A DNA stretch of 64,000 nt. Source: Rhyacophila brunnea. Lineage: Eukaryota > Arthropoda > Insecta > Trichoptera > Rhyacophilidae. Shown piece by piece: positions 48,960 through 58,931 of the stretch. The notes under the pieces are model-generated. The model was given only the letters and a program-made list of their open reading frames with translations. It was not told where the DNA came from and did not search any database. The position numbers and the translations under genes are program-made. Every line of letters starts with the position of its first letter. Within the stretch, counting starts at the first letter, position 1. The DNA lies in contig JAGYXB010001608.1 of NCBI GenBank assembly GCA_022495005.1, positions 372,001-436,000 on the forward strand, written 5' to 3'.

Positions 48960-49500
48960 ACGGGACTCTAGCCCAGGGTACGGCGTGGCTGGTCGACCAG
49001 TTAATACAGTTAAGTGAGATAAAGACACGCCACAAATTTGCTCTAAGAGTAAAAATAATAGGTATTAATATTTTTAAATAAGTATGTGGCTAAGTATGCG
49101 ATGCAATTAGCTGTGATATGATGTTTGATAGAATTAAATGAAAATCCACGTGTAGAATTTTATTTTATACTTTACTATTTTTGGTGTGTTTCCTGATTAA
49201 TAAAAATGGCTATTTATCTATTATGGCGACGGGTCGCACGTTACTTCGCTACCACGAAAGGGGGTCGCGATCAGTGCTTCATAATATTATTATGATGCCG
49301 AATGCCGACAACTCAATAATTCAAGAGGATTTATTTAAAAATACAAAAAATCGCAAATAATACATGGAATACCCTTAATAATTAATAACCCTAAATAATT
49401 ATTATTTTACCTAGTGGAACCCCGGAGTTCCGCGGAATAAAATTTGGGCAACACTACTGCAGAAAATAGGTTGGGGGGGCCGCTTCGGGATGTGGGGATA
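48960..49500 (+). repeat. Interspersed GC-edged repeat, copy 1
   Basis: It runs from CGGGACTCTAGCCCAGGGTA through GATAAAGACACGCCACAAAT, ACGTGTAGAATTTTATTTTA and AAAGGGGGTCGCGATCA to TGGGGGGGCCGCTTCGGG. It aligns collinearly with 50951-51480. Both ends carry a CTRGCCTGGGG / GGGGGCCCGC type motif also seen inside the hAT element at 6316-7141. No coding capacity. It sits in ChaC intron 1, about 340 bp from exon 1. Confidence 0.8.
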
Positions 49501-49840
49501 TGGATATAAACTATAGGTACCTAAACTGTAAACGTATTTTTTTTACAATATTTACATTACGGTATTAGGTAAGTAGGTATTTTTCTAAAAAAAAAATATT
49601 TCGTATTTTGTTTATAAATTAATTACACGGACATAGATTTAATAGGTACACGGAATAAAATTTTACAAAGTTTTTTCAAAATGCATATAAAACCTAATGT
49701 CAAATCGAGCTGGATCCCTGGATTTCAAACCCTAACAGAGATGTCGTATCCAACGCCATAACATGGAAATTGAACGGATAATCAAAAATAGAAAGTGTGT
49801 AAGTAGTAATTAAATTTACAAATAGATATATAATTCTTAC

Positions 49841-50038
49841 ATATTCATCTGTTCCACGATGAGTTGTATTTCCTTGCCAAAACCGTCTGGAGAATCCTTT
49901 AATGTGGCCGTTCAGCGATCGTTTGTATTCAAACCCTGGATGCCAGCACAAAGAACCATATCCAAATACCCACAGAGCCAGAGGAGAATCTGTGGATTCA
50001 CTCGCAGCATCTTCATCTTGCAGCCTATCTGATGCCAT
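49841..50038 (-). CDS. ChaC-like gamma-glutamylcyclotransferase, exon 1
   Basis: ChaC enzymes break the gamma-glutamyl bond of glutathione in the cytosol, releasing 5-oxoproline and Cys-Gly. This exon encodes the first 66 residues: a short acidic leader ([18 protein letters not shown]), then [35 protein letters not shown] and DEY. VFGYGSL-x-W is the family's substrate-binding loop, and RRFWQG-x-T-HRGT is the next conserved block. The first in-frame ATG is at 50038. An upstream open stretch has no ATG, so I chose 50038. The exon ends at the donor GTAAGA (49835-49840). Exon 2 at 21364-21399 continues in phase 0. The catalytic glutamate lies in later, unseen exons. Whether it is the CHAC1 or CHAC2 type cannot be told from this part. 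Confidence 0.93.
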
Positions 50039-50660
50039 CTTCTTAGATTCTGTTTCACTTATTTTTAGAGCCAAACGTTTTTTTTACACGACAAATAAAA
50101 TTATTTACTATAAGTAAAGTTTTCTGCGAATCGATTTTCTTAAAAGATTTTCACTCATCAAAGCGCAGTGTAAAAGAGTTAAACACGAACGAAAATGTGA
50201 AAACAACACGTTTATCTGCATTGAAATATTGTATGAAAACTCATGAGTCTGAAATTAAGTTTTCACAAGCTTATTCGTAATACAATAATCTATCACAATT
50301 TGGCTATTAACTAGACACTTTATGTCAATTTTAATATTATTTCTTCAAATTGTTTTAAGTCGCCGAGACGTGTCAAGCGAATACGACGTGTGCAAGAACA
50401 ATAATTATTGTAAAACATAACAGAATTCACTGCTGTCAGACTGACGCGAGGAAGAAAAACGAGACAGCGCATGCGTAAAAGAGACCTTCGCAAGAGGACC
50501 AATCATAACGGTTCGTTCTACTGTACAGTTCAAATCGATTGGTCGCATGACAGCTGATGCAATTTCAAAGTCGAATTTCCACGCGTGTCTCAGCCACTTT
50601 CCTTCAACAGACGAACAATCCGTCTGACGAATTTGTTCGCGTTCGCAAGGCAACAGAATA
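50039..50660 (-). promoter_or_regulatory. Probable ChaC promoter / 5' UTR region
   Basis: This segment upstream of the ChaC ATG is noticeably richer in GC and CpG (50420-50650) than its surroundings. It contains CCAAT at 50499-50503 (plus strand) and ATTGG at 50538-50542 (CCAAT on the minus strand), typical NF-Y-type sites. A TGATGCAAT motif lies at 50555-50563. No clear TATA box was identified. The transcription start is not determined. Confidence 0.5.
50555..50563. promoter_or_regulatory. C/EBP-ATF composite element (TGATGCAAT)
   Basis: The 9-mer TGATGCAAT matches the amino-acid/ER-stress response element bound by ATF4 with C/EBP-family partners, as in vertebrate stress genes. It lies 517 bp upstream of the ChaC ATG and 13 bp from an inverted CCAAT box. 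Vertebrate CHAC1 is a known ATF4 target, so the position fits, but a 9-mer can occur by chance. Confidence 0.45.
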
Positions 50661-50950
50661 ATTTTTTTGAGATACCTACCTATATAATTCTGAGATTTGA
50701 TTGGTAGATACGCATTTTTTTTAAAATCTGTCCGATTGATTGTTTCATGACTAATAATTATTCAAATATATTGTCTTTTATTCATCGATTTGTCGATAAT
50801 CAAATTCAATGTTAGGTAGGTGCATATTATAAGCTCTCTCGCTTAGATTTTGGCAGAAAATTTTCAAAATGTTACCTATTACCTACTTACTTAATTCTAA
50901 TTGAAAGCCAAACATATTATTATATACCATGCAATTCATGGCCCCCATAA

Positions 50951-51480
50951 GGGGGGGGGGGCTGACAGGGCTCTAGCCTGGGGGCCCGAGCTTAGAGAGG
51001 GCCCGGCGTGGTGGGTCGACCAGATAAGTGAAAATAATACACACCATAAATTTGCTCTAATAGTAAAAACAAGTCGCCGTATGTGGCTGTGTGATGTAAT
51101 TTGATGTGATATGACGATTGATATAATTAAATGATAATTCACGTGTAGAGTTTTATTTTATAATTAATTAAGTGTGTTTCCTGACTTACAAAATGGCTTT
51201 TTATCCAATATGGCGAAGGGTTGCATGTTACTTGGTTTCCACAAAAGGGGGTCGCGATCAATGATTCATAATATTAGGTATGCTGAGTGCCGACAACTCT
51301 AAATCAACTGAATTTATTTAAAAATCGCTAAAAATACACGGAATACTCATACATACCCTTAGCCCTGGGGTTCCGTGGAAACCAGTCGGGGAACACTACT
51401 GTAGAAAATCACACTGCCCTTAACCTTAGCGATAGGTTGGGGGCCGCCATAGATACTGGCCTGGGGGCCCGCTTCAGGAA
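50951..51480 (+). repeat. Interspersed GC-edged repeat, copy 2
   Basis: Preceded by a G-run, it starts GCTGACAGGGCTCTAGCCTG and ends GGCCTGGGGGCCCGCTTCAG. It is collinear with 48960-49500 (CACGTGTAGAGTTTTATTTT; GGGGGTCGCGATCAATGATT; CGGAATACTCATACATACCC). The two copies flank ChaC exon 1 in the same orientation. The high-GC ORFs inside are repeat translations. Confidence 0.82.
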
Positions 51481-51860
51481 GCGGATGGCCATGCCAGGCA
51501 TGTCCAACGCTTCGATCGCAACCGACCGGTCCAACGCGTGTCGTCCTCTTCATAAAGATAAGCACAAACATTTGCCTGACTTGGGTCATTGGGCCCGGGT
51601 GCTGACCACCCCCAATACCAGAGATCACGCGGACTTCCTTTTTGTTAAAACTATATTACATAATATTTAGCCAGGTATATGGTATAATCTTCTTTGTCAG
51701 GACCTCATGAGTGAGGATCGTGACCCGAATGATTTGGCTGTCGATTGTCTAACAGACTTATCAACGGGTTGATCTGATTCTTCTCGGCCTCTACTGTGGT
51801 CACTCTAAATAATTGGTGCAACTATCTGGCGGGGGCATCATCACCTAGGTATTTCTACTT
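51481..51860. other. GC-richer stretch, probable old repeat
   Basis: It contains ATGCCAGGCATGTCCAACGC, then CCTCATGAGTGAGGATCGTG and TCGGCCTCTACTGTGGTCAC. The short palindromic CTCATGAGTGAG and the base composition suggest a repeat fragment. No protein domain was recognised in the ORFs on either strand. Confidence 0.35.
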
Positions 51861-52003
51861 TATGAATGGTCAAAATCATACAATGTTTCCAATTTTGTGT
51901 TTTTTTATTCAAAAAATAAAATTGTTTTATCTTTTTTATTTTGTCCCGGTTTGAAAAAAACCGGTAAGCCGATGACTATCGAAAGAATTGTAACGAAATG
52001 CAA

Positions 52004-52015
52004 AAAAACAAAAAA
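52004..52015 (-). terminator. Pol III T-run terminator of the 5S gene
   Basis: Immediately after the 5S 3' end the minus strand reads TTTTTTGTTTTTTTG, sufficient for Pol III termination. Confidence 0.8.
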
Positions 52016-52133
52016 GCCAACGGCACGCGGTGTTCCCAAGCGGTCACCCATCCAAGTACTATCCGCGCCCAATGTTGCTTAACTTCGGTGATCGGACGAG
52101 AACCGGTGCTTTCAACATGGTATGGTCGTTGGC
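52016..52133 (-). rRNA. 5S ribosomal RNA
   Basis: The minus strand reads GCCAACGACCATACCATGTT, then ...CACCGGTTCTCGTCCGATCA, ...AAGTTAAGCAAC, ...GGGCGCGGATAGTACTTGGA, ...TGGGTGACCGCTTGGGAACA and ...CCGCGTGCCGTTGGC. It is 118 nt with complementary 5' and 3' ends (GCCAACG.../...CGTTGGC) forming helix I. The internal C-box GGATGGGTGACCGC is intact. A T-rich Pol III terminator follows directly. It is a single unit here, not a tandem cluster. A few positions may deviate from the usual metazoan consensus (for example ATTGGGCGCGGATAG), so a dispersed gene or recent pseudogene copy cannot be told apart without the genomic consensus. Confidence 0.92.
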
Positions 52134-53203
52134 GAAAGCAACAAGTTATGGAATGTTTATTAATCAATCGTAACATAAAAAAATTTGAATGTTCCATTAT
52201 TACACACGGAATTTAAGTTCAAATTCTCTATTAATTTGTGGTCTTGATTTATTTGTCAATGATAGATTGAAAGTAAACTTGATAGCGCAAACAGATATTG
52301 CAATTTTTGATCTTGCATTTTTCGAAAGCTCAATCTAATATGAACCTAAAACAGCTACATAATTATATGTTAGTGCCATCTATGATAGTTTATCAAAACT
52401 TTCAACGAAAAAATTACATAAAAATGGATTACAAAATAGTTTGTATAAAATAAAACAGATGCCATAATAAATGTTAGAAAAATAAAAAAAATGGTTAACA
52501 AGATTATTAGTTATATTAAATAATGAATATGTACAATAAAATATTGTTTTTCGAGAAAAGTATTTAGTTGATTTATTTTTATAAAATAATATATTGTTTT
52601 AAGAATCTAAAGTATCACTGGCATCTGGCGATGGTTTAATAAAGCTATAATGGTATGCATTTAGTGATGCACAAACCAGATTTTCTTCGCGAAGTCGCGC
52701 GCGATTTCAACTTTGACCCTTGCCTCTACAAGTTTAGTGCTAACTGTTACCATTGCTTCAGGCCATGACCGTTGCCAGTTTACCAGTATGTAGACGATAC
52801 TGCTGATGGTCTACATACTTATTATCTTCATATTAATCTTAGGTGTAGTATTTTTGTATTCGTATTTTTCGGGATGCTGCATTACAACATCCAGTGACGA
52901 TTGTACTCGGAGTCACATTACAAAAATGTACATGGAAGGAAATCAATACCTACGCTTCTCATGAGTTCATTATTCTGACGAATTAATTAATAACAAAGCT
53001 ATGTCAATATTTTTTATTCTTGAGCTTTCGGCAAAAGAGGGAGAATCATTGTTTGGAAGACGACATGATATTGATGCCTAACAATATTGTGAATGTAAAC
53101 TTCCATTGATCATAGAACAGTTTTTTTTATTTGGTTTTAAGATTAGAGAGTAATAAACCAAAACATTCTGCATTCTCAGAAAGCTTGGAGCTATCGCAAT
53201 GAC
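52134..53203. other. Non-coding stretch
   Basis: Nothing was recognised upstream of the 5S gene beyond AT-rich sequence. Confidence 0.45.
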
Positions 53204-53640
53204 CAGTGGCGCACTCAGGATTTAATATTGGGCGGGGGGGGGGGGGGCAATGAGGAGAATATAAATTAGTCCCATAGGCTCTTTTAATAATATCATACTA
53301 TCGCCGCAGATGACTCTTTTAACTATTAAAGCTAATTTATGATGTGTTTTCATCTCACTTAGCTGGTCAACCCGACACGCCGGCCCCCCCACAGCCCAGG
53401 CCCCCAGGCTAGAGCCCTGTCAGCCCTCCCCAGCCATGACCTACACCACTCCGGAATTCGGGTGGACACCGAGAATTTTTTGACAGTTCCATTAGGAATT
53501 GGCTTTCTAAAAAAATCTGACATTAGTGTTTCGAAATTTTTGTGTTAGAAATTAAAATCTAAGAAATTTTTCTATAAAGGGTGCTGGAGAATAATTACAA
53601 ATCATTTTTTGCCGTGTTTTTATTTGCCTAGGCCCAAGGT
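53204..53640 (-). mobile_element. Truncated hAT-type element related to 6316-7141
   Basis: It starts CAGTGGCGCACTCAGGATTT followed by a G-run. GTCCCATAGGCTCTTTTAA, CAGGCTAGAGCCCTGTCAGC, GGTGGACACCGAGAATTTTT and TTAGTGTTTCGAAATTTTTG match the reverse complement of 6316-7141. The central part is deleted. The opposite terminus is missing (only a GCCTAGGCCCAAGG-like decay near 53630), so no target duplication can be checked. Confidence 0.75.
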
Positions 53641-54529
53641 ATAGTTTATTGCCAGACAAAATGCCGCCCCTAGGTAACGCCAAAATGCCGCTTCATTTTT
53701 TATAGTATTTTTTTATCATCCTTTCATAACCCCAATATCTAAGAAATGTGTTGTATGGATACGTAAGGTAGGTACTTACAAAATATATACCTACCACTAA
53801 AACATACAAAATTAAATTAAAAAATATTTTCCCCCCTAAAGTGGGATTTTTTTGACGTTGGATTTTGGTAATAAAGTGCCTTCTTACACATCGCGTACCC
53901 GACAAAAATACAGTCCTGTTAAACCTTTTATATGAATTAATATCTACATTTTGTTTAATCCAACCGGTGAGCTGATTTTTTTAAATGAAAAGATAATTTC
54001 GTTATTACTTAGTTTAGGTAGCTATTTCTTATATACAAAATGATTATCCTCGATTTTCCGCCTTTCGAGTAACTGCCGCCCCCAAGCGACGCTCAATCTG
54101 CCTATCCCCGCGGGACGTCACTGAGCTTTCTAAATGTGGTTGTACGGGCATGCTCACCGTAATGAGGTGATGTGAGATGAGGATGAGGATGGAAAAGACC
54201 ATAGAAATAACCAGAGAAATAAAATCAAGAAAGTTAGCATACTTTGCTCCAGGCCACAGGTAAAAAGTATCCATAATAATGGATTATTGATTTTTCATGG
54301 GGGCGTGAAGGGGGGGGATTCACTTATCTAGCAGTAGACACTTATTTCCGGATTTACAATGCGGACCCCCGAAATTTCCCGGGTATATACCTTATACCCA
54401 GACACTCCGAAATTTGAATCTAACCCCTAGCCTGCAGCTATAACTACGTGTGCTCAGTGCTCACCTATGAGTTATTGCGACCTGTCGTATCCACAAGTAG
54501 TTATTAAATATGCATGGCCTAACGGTTAT
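53641..54529. other. Non-coding stretch
   Basis: Nothing was recognised. Confidence 0.45.
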
Positions 54530-54699
54530 AATTATTATTAGGATCGTTAGTATTGTCCGCTCTGTCTTGTATCCTAAATATGCCGAGTCAGAATAAGCAA
54601 ACATTGGATGTCCAGGATGATTTCACCAATAATTCATGAGTGTAATGGGTTTTCAACTGACACGGGCCGTACGTACCTTAAAATGACAAGAAGAGTAGG

Positions 54700-55153
54700 A
54701 CCAACCATTTGAGAAGGCTGTTCGACCTCCAACTCATCCGGCTCACGATTCTCAATCATCAGATCATGATGAAGATGGAGAAGAAATTTTATTCCGTCCA
54801 CCTAAATGATTTCAATTTCATTCCTTGTATGGGGGGGGGGGGCTCGGAGTAGAAACCCACCTCCCTTTTTGTCAGCGCCTGTTTTGGCCACGTCATGTGA
54901 CATACCGACAAATATCAACGTCTGCGTCTTTTCATTCAAGAGTAGATCTCCCATAAGAGAGGTCTCGAAAGAAGACGAAGATACTGGCTTAAAAACTTCA
55001 GAGACTGGTTTGAGCTCAGCATTCAATCCTTATTTAGAGCAGCGACGGAAGATGAGTAAATGGGCGAACTCATCGCCGACGTCCAATAACGAATATGGCA
55101 TAAAAAGTAGTAGATGTAATAAAAAAATTAACTTTTCGTTTAACGATAATTAG
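54700..55153 (+). other. Possible decayed coding segment
   Basis: One plus-strand frame near 54722-54807 reads RPPTHPAHDSQSSDHDEDGE then EILFRPPK and a stop. After a G-run another frame (54850-55153) reads PIREVSKEDEDTGLKTSETG, then NPYLEQRRKMSKWANSSPTS. The acidic, serine-rich, disordered-looking composition differs from random AT-rich translations. No domain is recognised. It could be a remnant of a processed gene copy, a host exon of the plus strand, or chance. Confidence 0.22.
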
Positions 55154-55232
55154 TAAAGTCAGGATCAGATTTAAGCTTGAAGGGGATTTGAGTTGATACG
55201 TATGTATTAGACGCCCGTAAAATACAATTTAA

Positions 55233-56189
55233 GGCGAAGTTTCTACCTACCAGAGGCACCTAGCGGGGGAATGGGACAACTGGTCGCCAGGACAATTGGA
55301 CGCCGCACCGTCGTGGACACGTAAACAGAACGTAGACGAGGAATTTTAATCAGTCTCTATCTACTTATTAGTATTTTTAATTCATTTTACTCTTATCATA
55401 ATGTTTTTTTATTGCGGATTGGGAATTACCAAGCCTAAGGCTTTATATAAAAATAAAAAACCCTTTTTTCGTTGAAACTTAAACATATGCACGATTAAAT
55501 CATTATTTACGTATGCATATTTAAATTCGCACCAACTATTAAATCATAATATAAAATTTTTTATATAAATAATAATATTAAATATATTTTTTAAAAGTAG
55601 CTTTAAGTGCATAACGTCTATTTATTTTCGAATTGCGTGGCGTCCAGTTGTCTCGGAGCCAAATCGTCCTAGACCCCCTAGCGGTCTTTGACTTAAAATA
55701 AAAAATATATATTTTTTAATGTTTCAGATACATATTTATTAATTAATACATTGAAATTAATTAATATTAATATTAAATTATTTAATATAATATTAATTGA
55801 AATTAATGGCCCCACCAAACCACACCCGCCCCGCACCATACCCGGTCTTAATCGGGCGTATCACGGAACCCTACGTTTGGTGTGAAGCACCATTTTTATT
55901 TTTATGACTGAGAATGTCTCAGCAGCAGTTACCCAAGACTAAGGTTACCATGCACTCAAATGTGCTTCTACTGAATTTACATGACTTTAAGTTAAGGTAC
56001 CCATGGGAGAGATGAGCAAGTAGAGGCAATATTAAAAATTGTCGTAACAAATTAAAGCTAGGTAATACAAAACTGCCGAACATTATAAGTACCTACCTAC
56101 AGTTTAAATTGTAATTTATCAAAAAAATGTCTCAAATTGCAAGTTTCGTATTTTTCCGCTAGGTGCCTCTGGTAGGTAGAGGATTCGCC
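55233..56189. mobile_element. TTAA-bounded element split by a nested hAT MITE
   Basis: The left end GGCGAAGTTTCTACCTACC, then AGAGGCACCTAGCGG, matches the inverse of the right end (CCGCTAGGTGCCTCTGGTAG, then GTAGAGGATTCGCC). TTAA lies outside both ends (55229-55232 and 56190-56193). The right side (ATGTCTCAAATTGCAAGTTT) is shared with the foldback at 7339-8195, placing both in one family. The left arm is interrupted within CCTAGCGG by the hAT element 55267-55676. Confidence 0.85.
55267..55676. mobile_element. hAT-type MITE, 410 bp, nested, perfect 8-bp target duplication
   Basis: The ends GGGAATGGGACAACTGG and the inverse of GGGTCTAGGACGATTTGG are flanked by CCTAGCGG on both sides (55259-55266 and 55677-55684). 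The duplicated octamer is part of the host TTAA element's own arm, so the order of insertion is certain. It is the same family as 28630-28986 in opposite orientation. It also contains an internal GGACAATTGGACGCC copy of the terminal motif. Confidence 0.9.
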
Positions 56190-56193
56190 TTAA

Positions 56194-57559
56194 TAAAACG
56201 TAGGTACCTAATTAAAAAAAGAATTTTTGTGTTCTCTAATCAAATAACGTGAAACATTTTGAGACACCTATGTAGTAATATAAAACTTTGATAGTAAATT
56301 GCCAAGAATAGAAAATACCATAGATATTTGTGGTTCGTTTTATGTATGTATATGAATATTAAATTAATGCCTGATCTTGCTGTGTACTAAAGTGTGATGT
56401 AGCTTGGTATGTATAAAAGTAGATTGCAGAATGTGATTCGCTGAACATCTTTTCCCATCATTTACGTGAAAGTTGTTTTTCAAAATTGTTATCGATATAA
56501 TTATTTAGTGGCAGAATAAACAGCTTCAGCTATTTATAATATTATTTAAGTAACCGTCTTCGAACAAGATCTCTAAATTATTATCAAAGATGTTCATATT
56601 ATATTTTATTACAGGTAGACAGCCTTGTTTTGAAATATTAACTTGCCCCACAATGTGCAATTTACTGATTTTATAAACTGAATTGTGTGATCTTAATTAT
56701 TATGCATCCATCACGGTACAAATATTAATTAAATATTAACATCGTGAAACGAGCATAATTATCTAACTATTTCGTTAAGCTATACATATTATTAATTCAA
56801 TTGAAAATTCAATTTGAGATGTTTATAGTTCAGTATTGCCTGAAATGATAGAAAAATGCATAGACTGAGACATCCCACAGAGTCTTGAAAAGAAATTTCC
56901 AGTGGTGCTGAATTTGATCACAGATTGGGTCTGATTTCAAATGATCTCGATGATAGTGGGGTTTCAGATATTTTAAACTACTCTTTTTAAATTTTCTGCC
57001 AGAGACGCTAGGATATATTATCAGTTTATCTCCAAAATACTCACTTATTGTGATAGATAGTCTTAATCATTGTAATATACCTACTTACTACAATACTTAT
57101 CATCCCTATGATAATTACGCTAAAATGTCTTGAATATGAATATAATTTCTTATTTAAATGTCACTTTGTTGATTTTTTAATCATGTTTTTAATCCGCCAT
57201 CGTACTTCTTTGTTACCTATAGGCCAATCTGCCACGAATTAATTGTAGTGACATTTAATACACCCGATTTATCACAAATCACAATAATTATTCTTCCAGC
57301 AAAATATATTTTAATCTTAAAACAGGACAGTAGTGGACAATAATAAGTTATAACAAGAAATAAATGCATATTTCTTGTGCAAATGCACTCCTCACCAATT
57401 ACTACGAAAATATCCGATTTATACTCACTGCTAATAATTAACTGTCAAATTATATGTCAGAGTAATAATAAAATGTTAGTTCAAATAAACAAAACGATAG
57501 TCTGCTATATTTCAGCATTTTCAAATATCGAATAGGTATCTATTAGAGCTGCACGCAGT
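56194..57559. other. AT-rich non-coding stretch
   Basis: Nothing was recognised. Confidence 0.5.
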
Positions 57560-57770
57560 ATTGCCATTCTTTCTATGCTGATTATCAAAGGCGTAAAAAT
57601 TATAGTATTTTTGTGAAAAATATAGTACAGGTACATTTTTCGCCTTAAATCCTTTAAAATTATAGTATTTTGGCATATTTGGCGTAAAATTATAGTATTT
57701 TACATTTTTAGTATTTATAATATTCCATTTTTCTATAGTATAGTTATAGTACCGTTGACAACGCTGGCTG
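57560..57770. repeat. Degenerate short repeats of AAATTATAGTATTTT
   Basis: AAATTATAGTATTTT occurs at least three times, with further partial copies, between 57590 and 57735. The minus-strand ORF here (57521-57790) contains the resulting KYYNF repeats and is probably not a gene. The unit might be subterminal repeats of a decayed transposon. Confidence 0.5.
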
Positions 57771-58116
57771 CAAGATTCTAGATATAGCAAACCAGTGTGT
57801 ATTTTCTAGCAGAGAATAAAATTGTAATAAGTAATAACTAATAATATCACAAATCAATAATTAAATATTATACCTACCTATATGATAATATTATTTGGAC
57901 ATTTTGGATTTAAAAAATATAGTCATCATCGTCAAGATGCTCGTATCGTTGATCAAAAATATGAAACCTCAATAATTTTGAAGCAATTTTAGTCCAATAA
58001 TTAACTATTATCGTGTACGAAATGAAGTAACGTTGCTGAGAATGATTGCGATCGAATGCATTTCCGGTTGTTATCTGATGATTCCTTATTGCACAGTAAT
58101 CTTAAAGTATGTATAC
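57771..58116. other. Non-coding stretch
   Basis: Nothing was recognised. Confidence 0.45.
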
Positions 58117-58482
58117 GGTGACCATCCGTCCTTTATTTAAGTCTATGATTTGGGCATGGTGTCCCTAAAATTAATTTTATTATGAAAAACTCAGTCATGT
58201 TCTTTATTTTGTAAATTGTATGTATTTTATTATTGACGAATACGAGAAAACATCCAACACGATACAAATTTAACATCATTGAGAGAAAATGATTTAAGGG
58301 AAGTAAAAACTATCGTCCTGAATACTGAATGGAATTTTATTTTTGGCTAAAAATTGTTTGTATTGATGATTTTTTGGAAGAATGGGCTAAAACTCTCGAC
58401 TTAATTTTGGACAGAAAATTTACAGGAGTTTCGTAAAAATCAGGAAATTGTGCTCTATTTTCGTCAAGGAAATATGGTCACC
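58117..58482. repeat. Inverted-repeat element (GGTGACCAT ends), ~366 bp
   Basis: GGTGACCATCCGTCCTTTAT at the left pairs with TCAAGGAAATATGGTCACC at the right. The hexamer atgtat lies just outside both ends. The interior is AT-rich with no coding capacity. It is probably a decayed non-autonomous transposon. The superfamily is not determined. Confidence 0.55.
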
Positions 58483-58846
58483 ACATGTATGTAGGTAGAT
58501 ACACACTATTCAGATACATCTGCAACTACTAAACAAATTTCACTGTTTCGTAAACAGATAGGTACTATAGACAATGCCGTCACATTGTTATTGTCGTATA
58601 CCTATTGTCTGATAACTGTCTGGTGGTGACGCATTTTCTATTGTAAAATATATATTAATGTATTGTCGAACAAGAACTTCTTGTCTACGTGTTAAAACTG
58701 TGAACTAACAATCTCATCCAGTGCAGCTAATCGCAATTCCGTTTTCAAATGAGAAACGTCCCCAAATTTATCATTTCAGTTTACGCTCCCGTGGAGTATC
58801 TACTGATCTATCAATTTACGTAATTTGAAGCTTTTATAATAAAAAT

Positions 58847-58931
58847 ATGTCTAAAACGATCAAAAGTGATGTCAGAAGTATTATTAGTGAACTTTTGGTT
58901 TATTGCGAACAAGAAAAAGAGTACGTCACTG
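58847..58931 (+). CDS. First exon of a DDE-endonuclease-like protein (possible)
   Basis: ATG at 58847 opens MSKTIKSDVRSIISELLVYC and continues EQEKEYVT, then a phase-1 donor (CACTG followed by GTAAGT). Proteins beginning M-x-K-x-(I/L)-(K/R)-S-(D/E)-V-R followed by a helix and (E/K)EEK are numerous in aphid and lepidopteran genomes. There this segment precedes a helix-turn-helix and a DDE domain of transposon origin. No second exon was identified downstream in the window. It could be the start of a working gene continuing past 64000 or an orphan remnant. Confidence 0.5.

Larger units (their letters stand above)
21400..49840 (-). other. ChaC intron 1 (~28.4 kb)
   Basis: This is bounded by the donor GTAAGA after exon 1 (GT at 49839-49840) and the acceptor CAG before exon 2 (21400-21402), both read on the minus strand. 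It contains all three mariner copies, two hAT elements with clean target duplications (28630 and 32852), a minisatellite, tandem duplications and retrotransposon fragments. The boundaries are inferred from conserved protein continuity and splice consensus, not from transcripts. An additional small non-conserved exon inside cannot be excluded. Confidence 0.75.

Noticed and set aside
50039..50074. Extended ChaC N-terminus starting at 50074
   Set aside because: That codon is TTG, not ATG. The first ATG in the frame is at 50038, where the acidic leader begins.
51437..51670. GC-rich 77-aa ORF as a gene
   Set aside because: The first part lies in the repeat 50951-51480. The rest is open on both strands, which indicates base composition rather than coding.
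57521..57790. KYYNF-repeat ORF as a repetitive protein
   Set aside because: The peptide repeats come from the AAATTATAGTATTTT DNA repeats. Composition is AT-driven, with no promoter or splice context.
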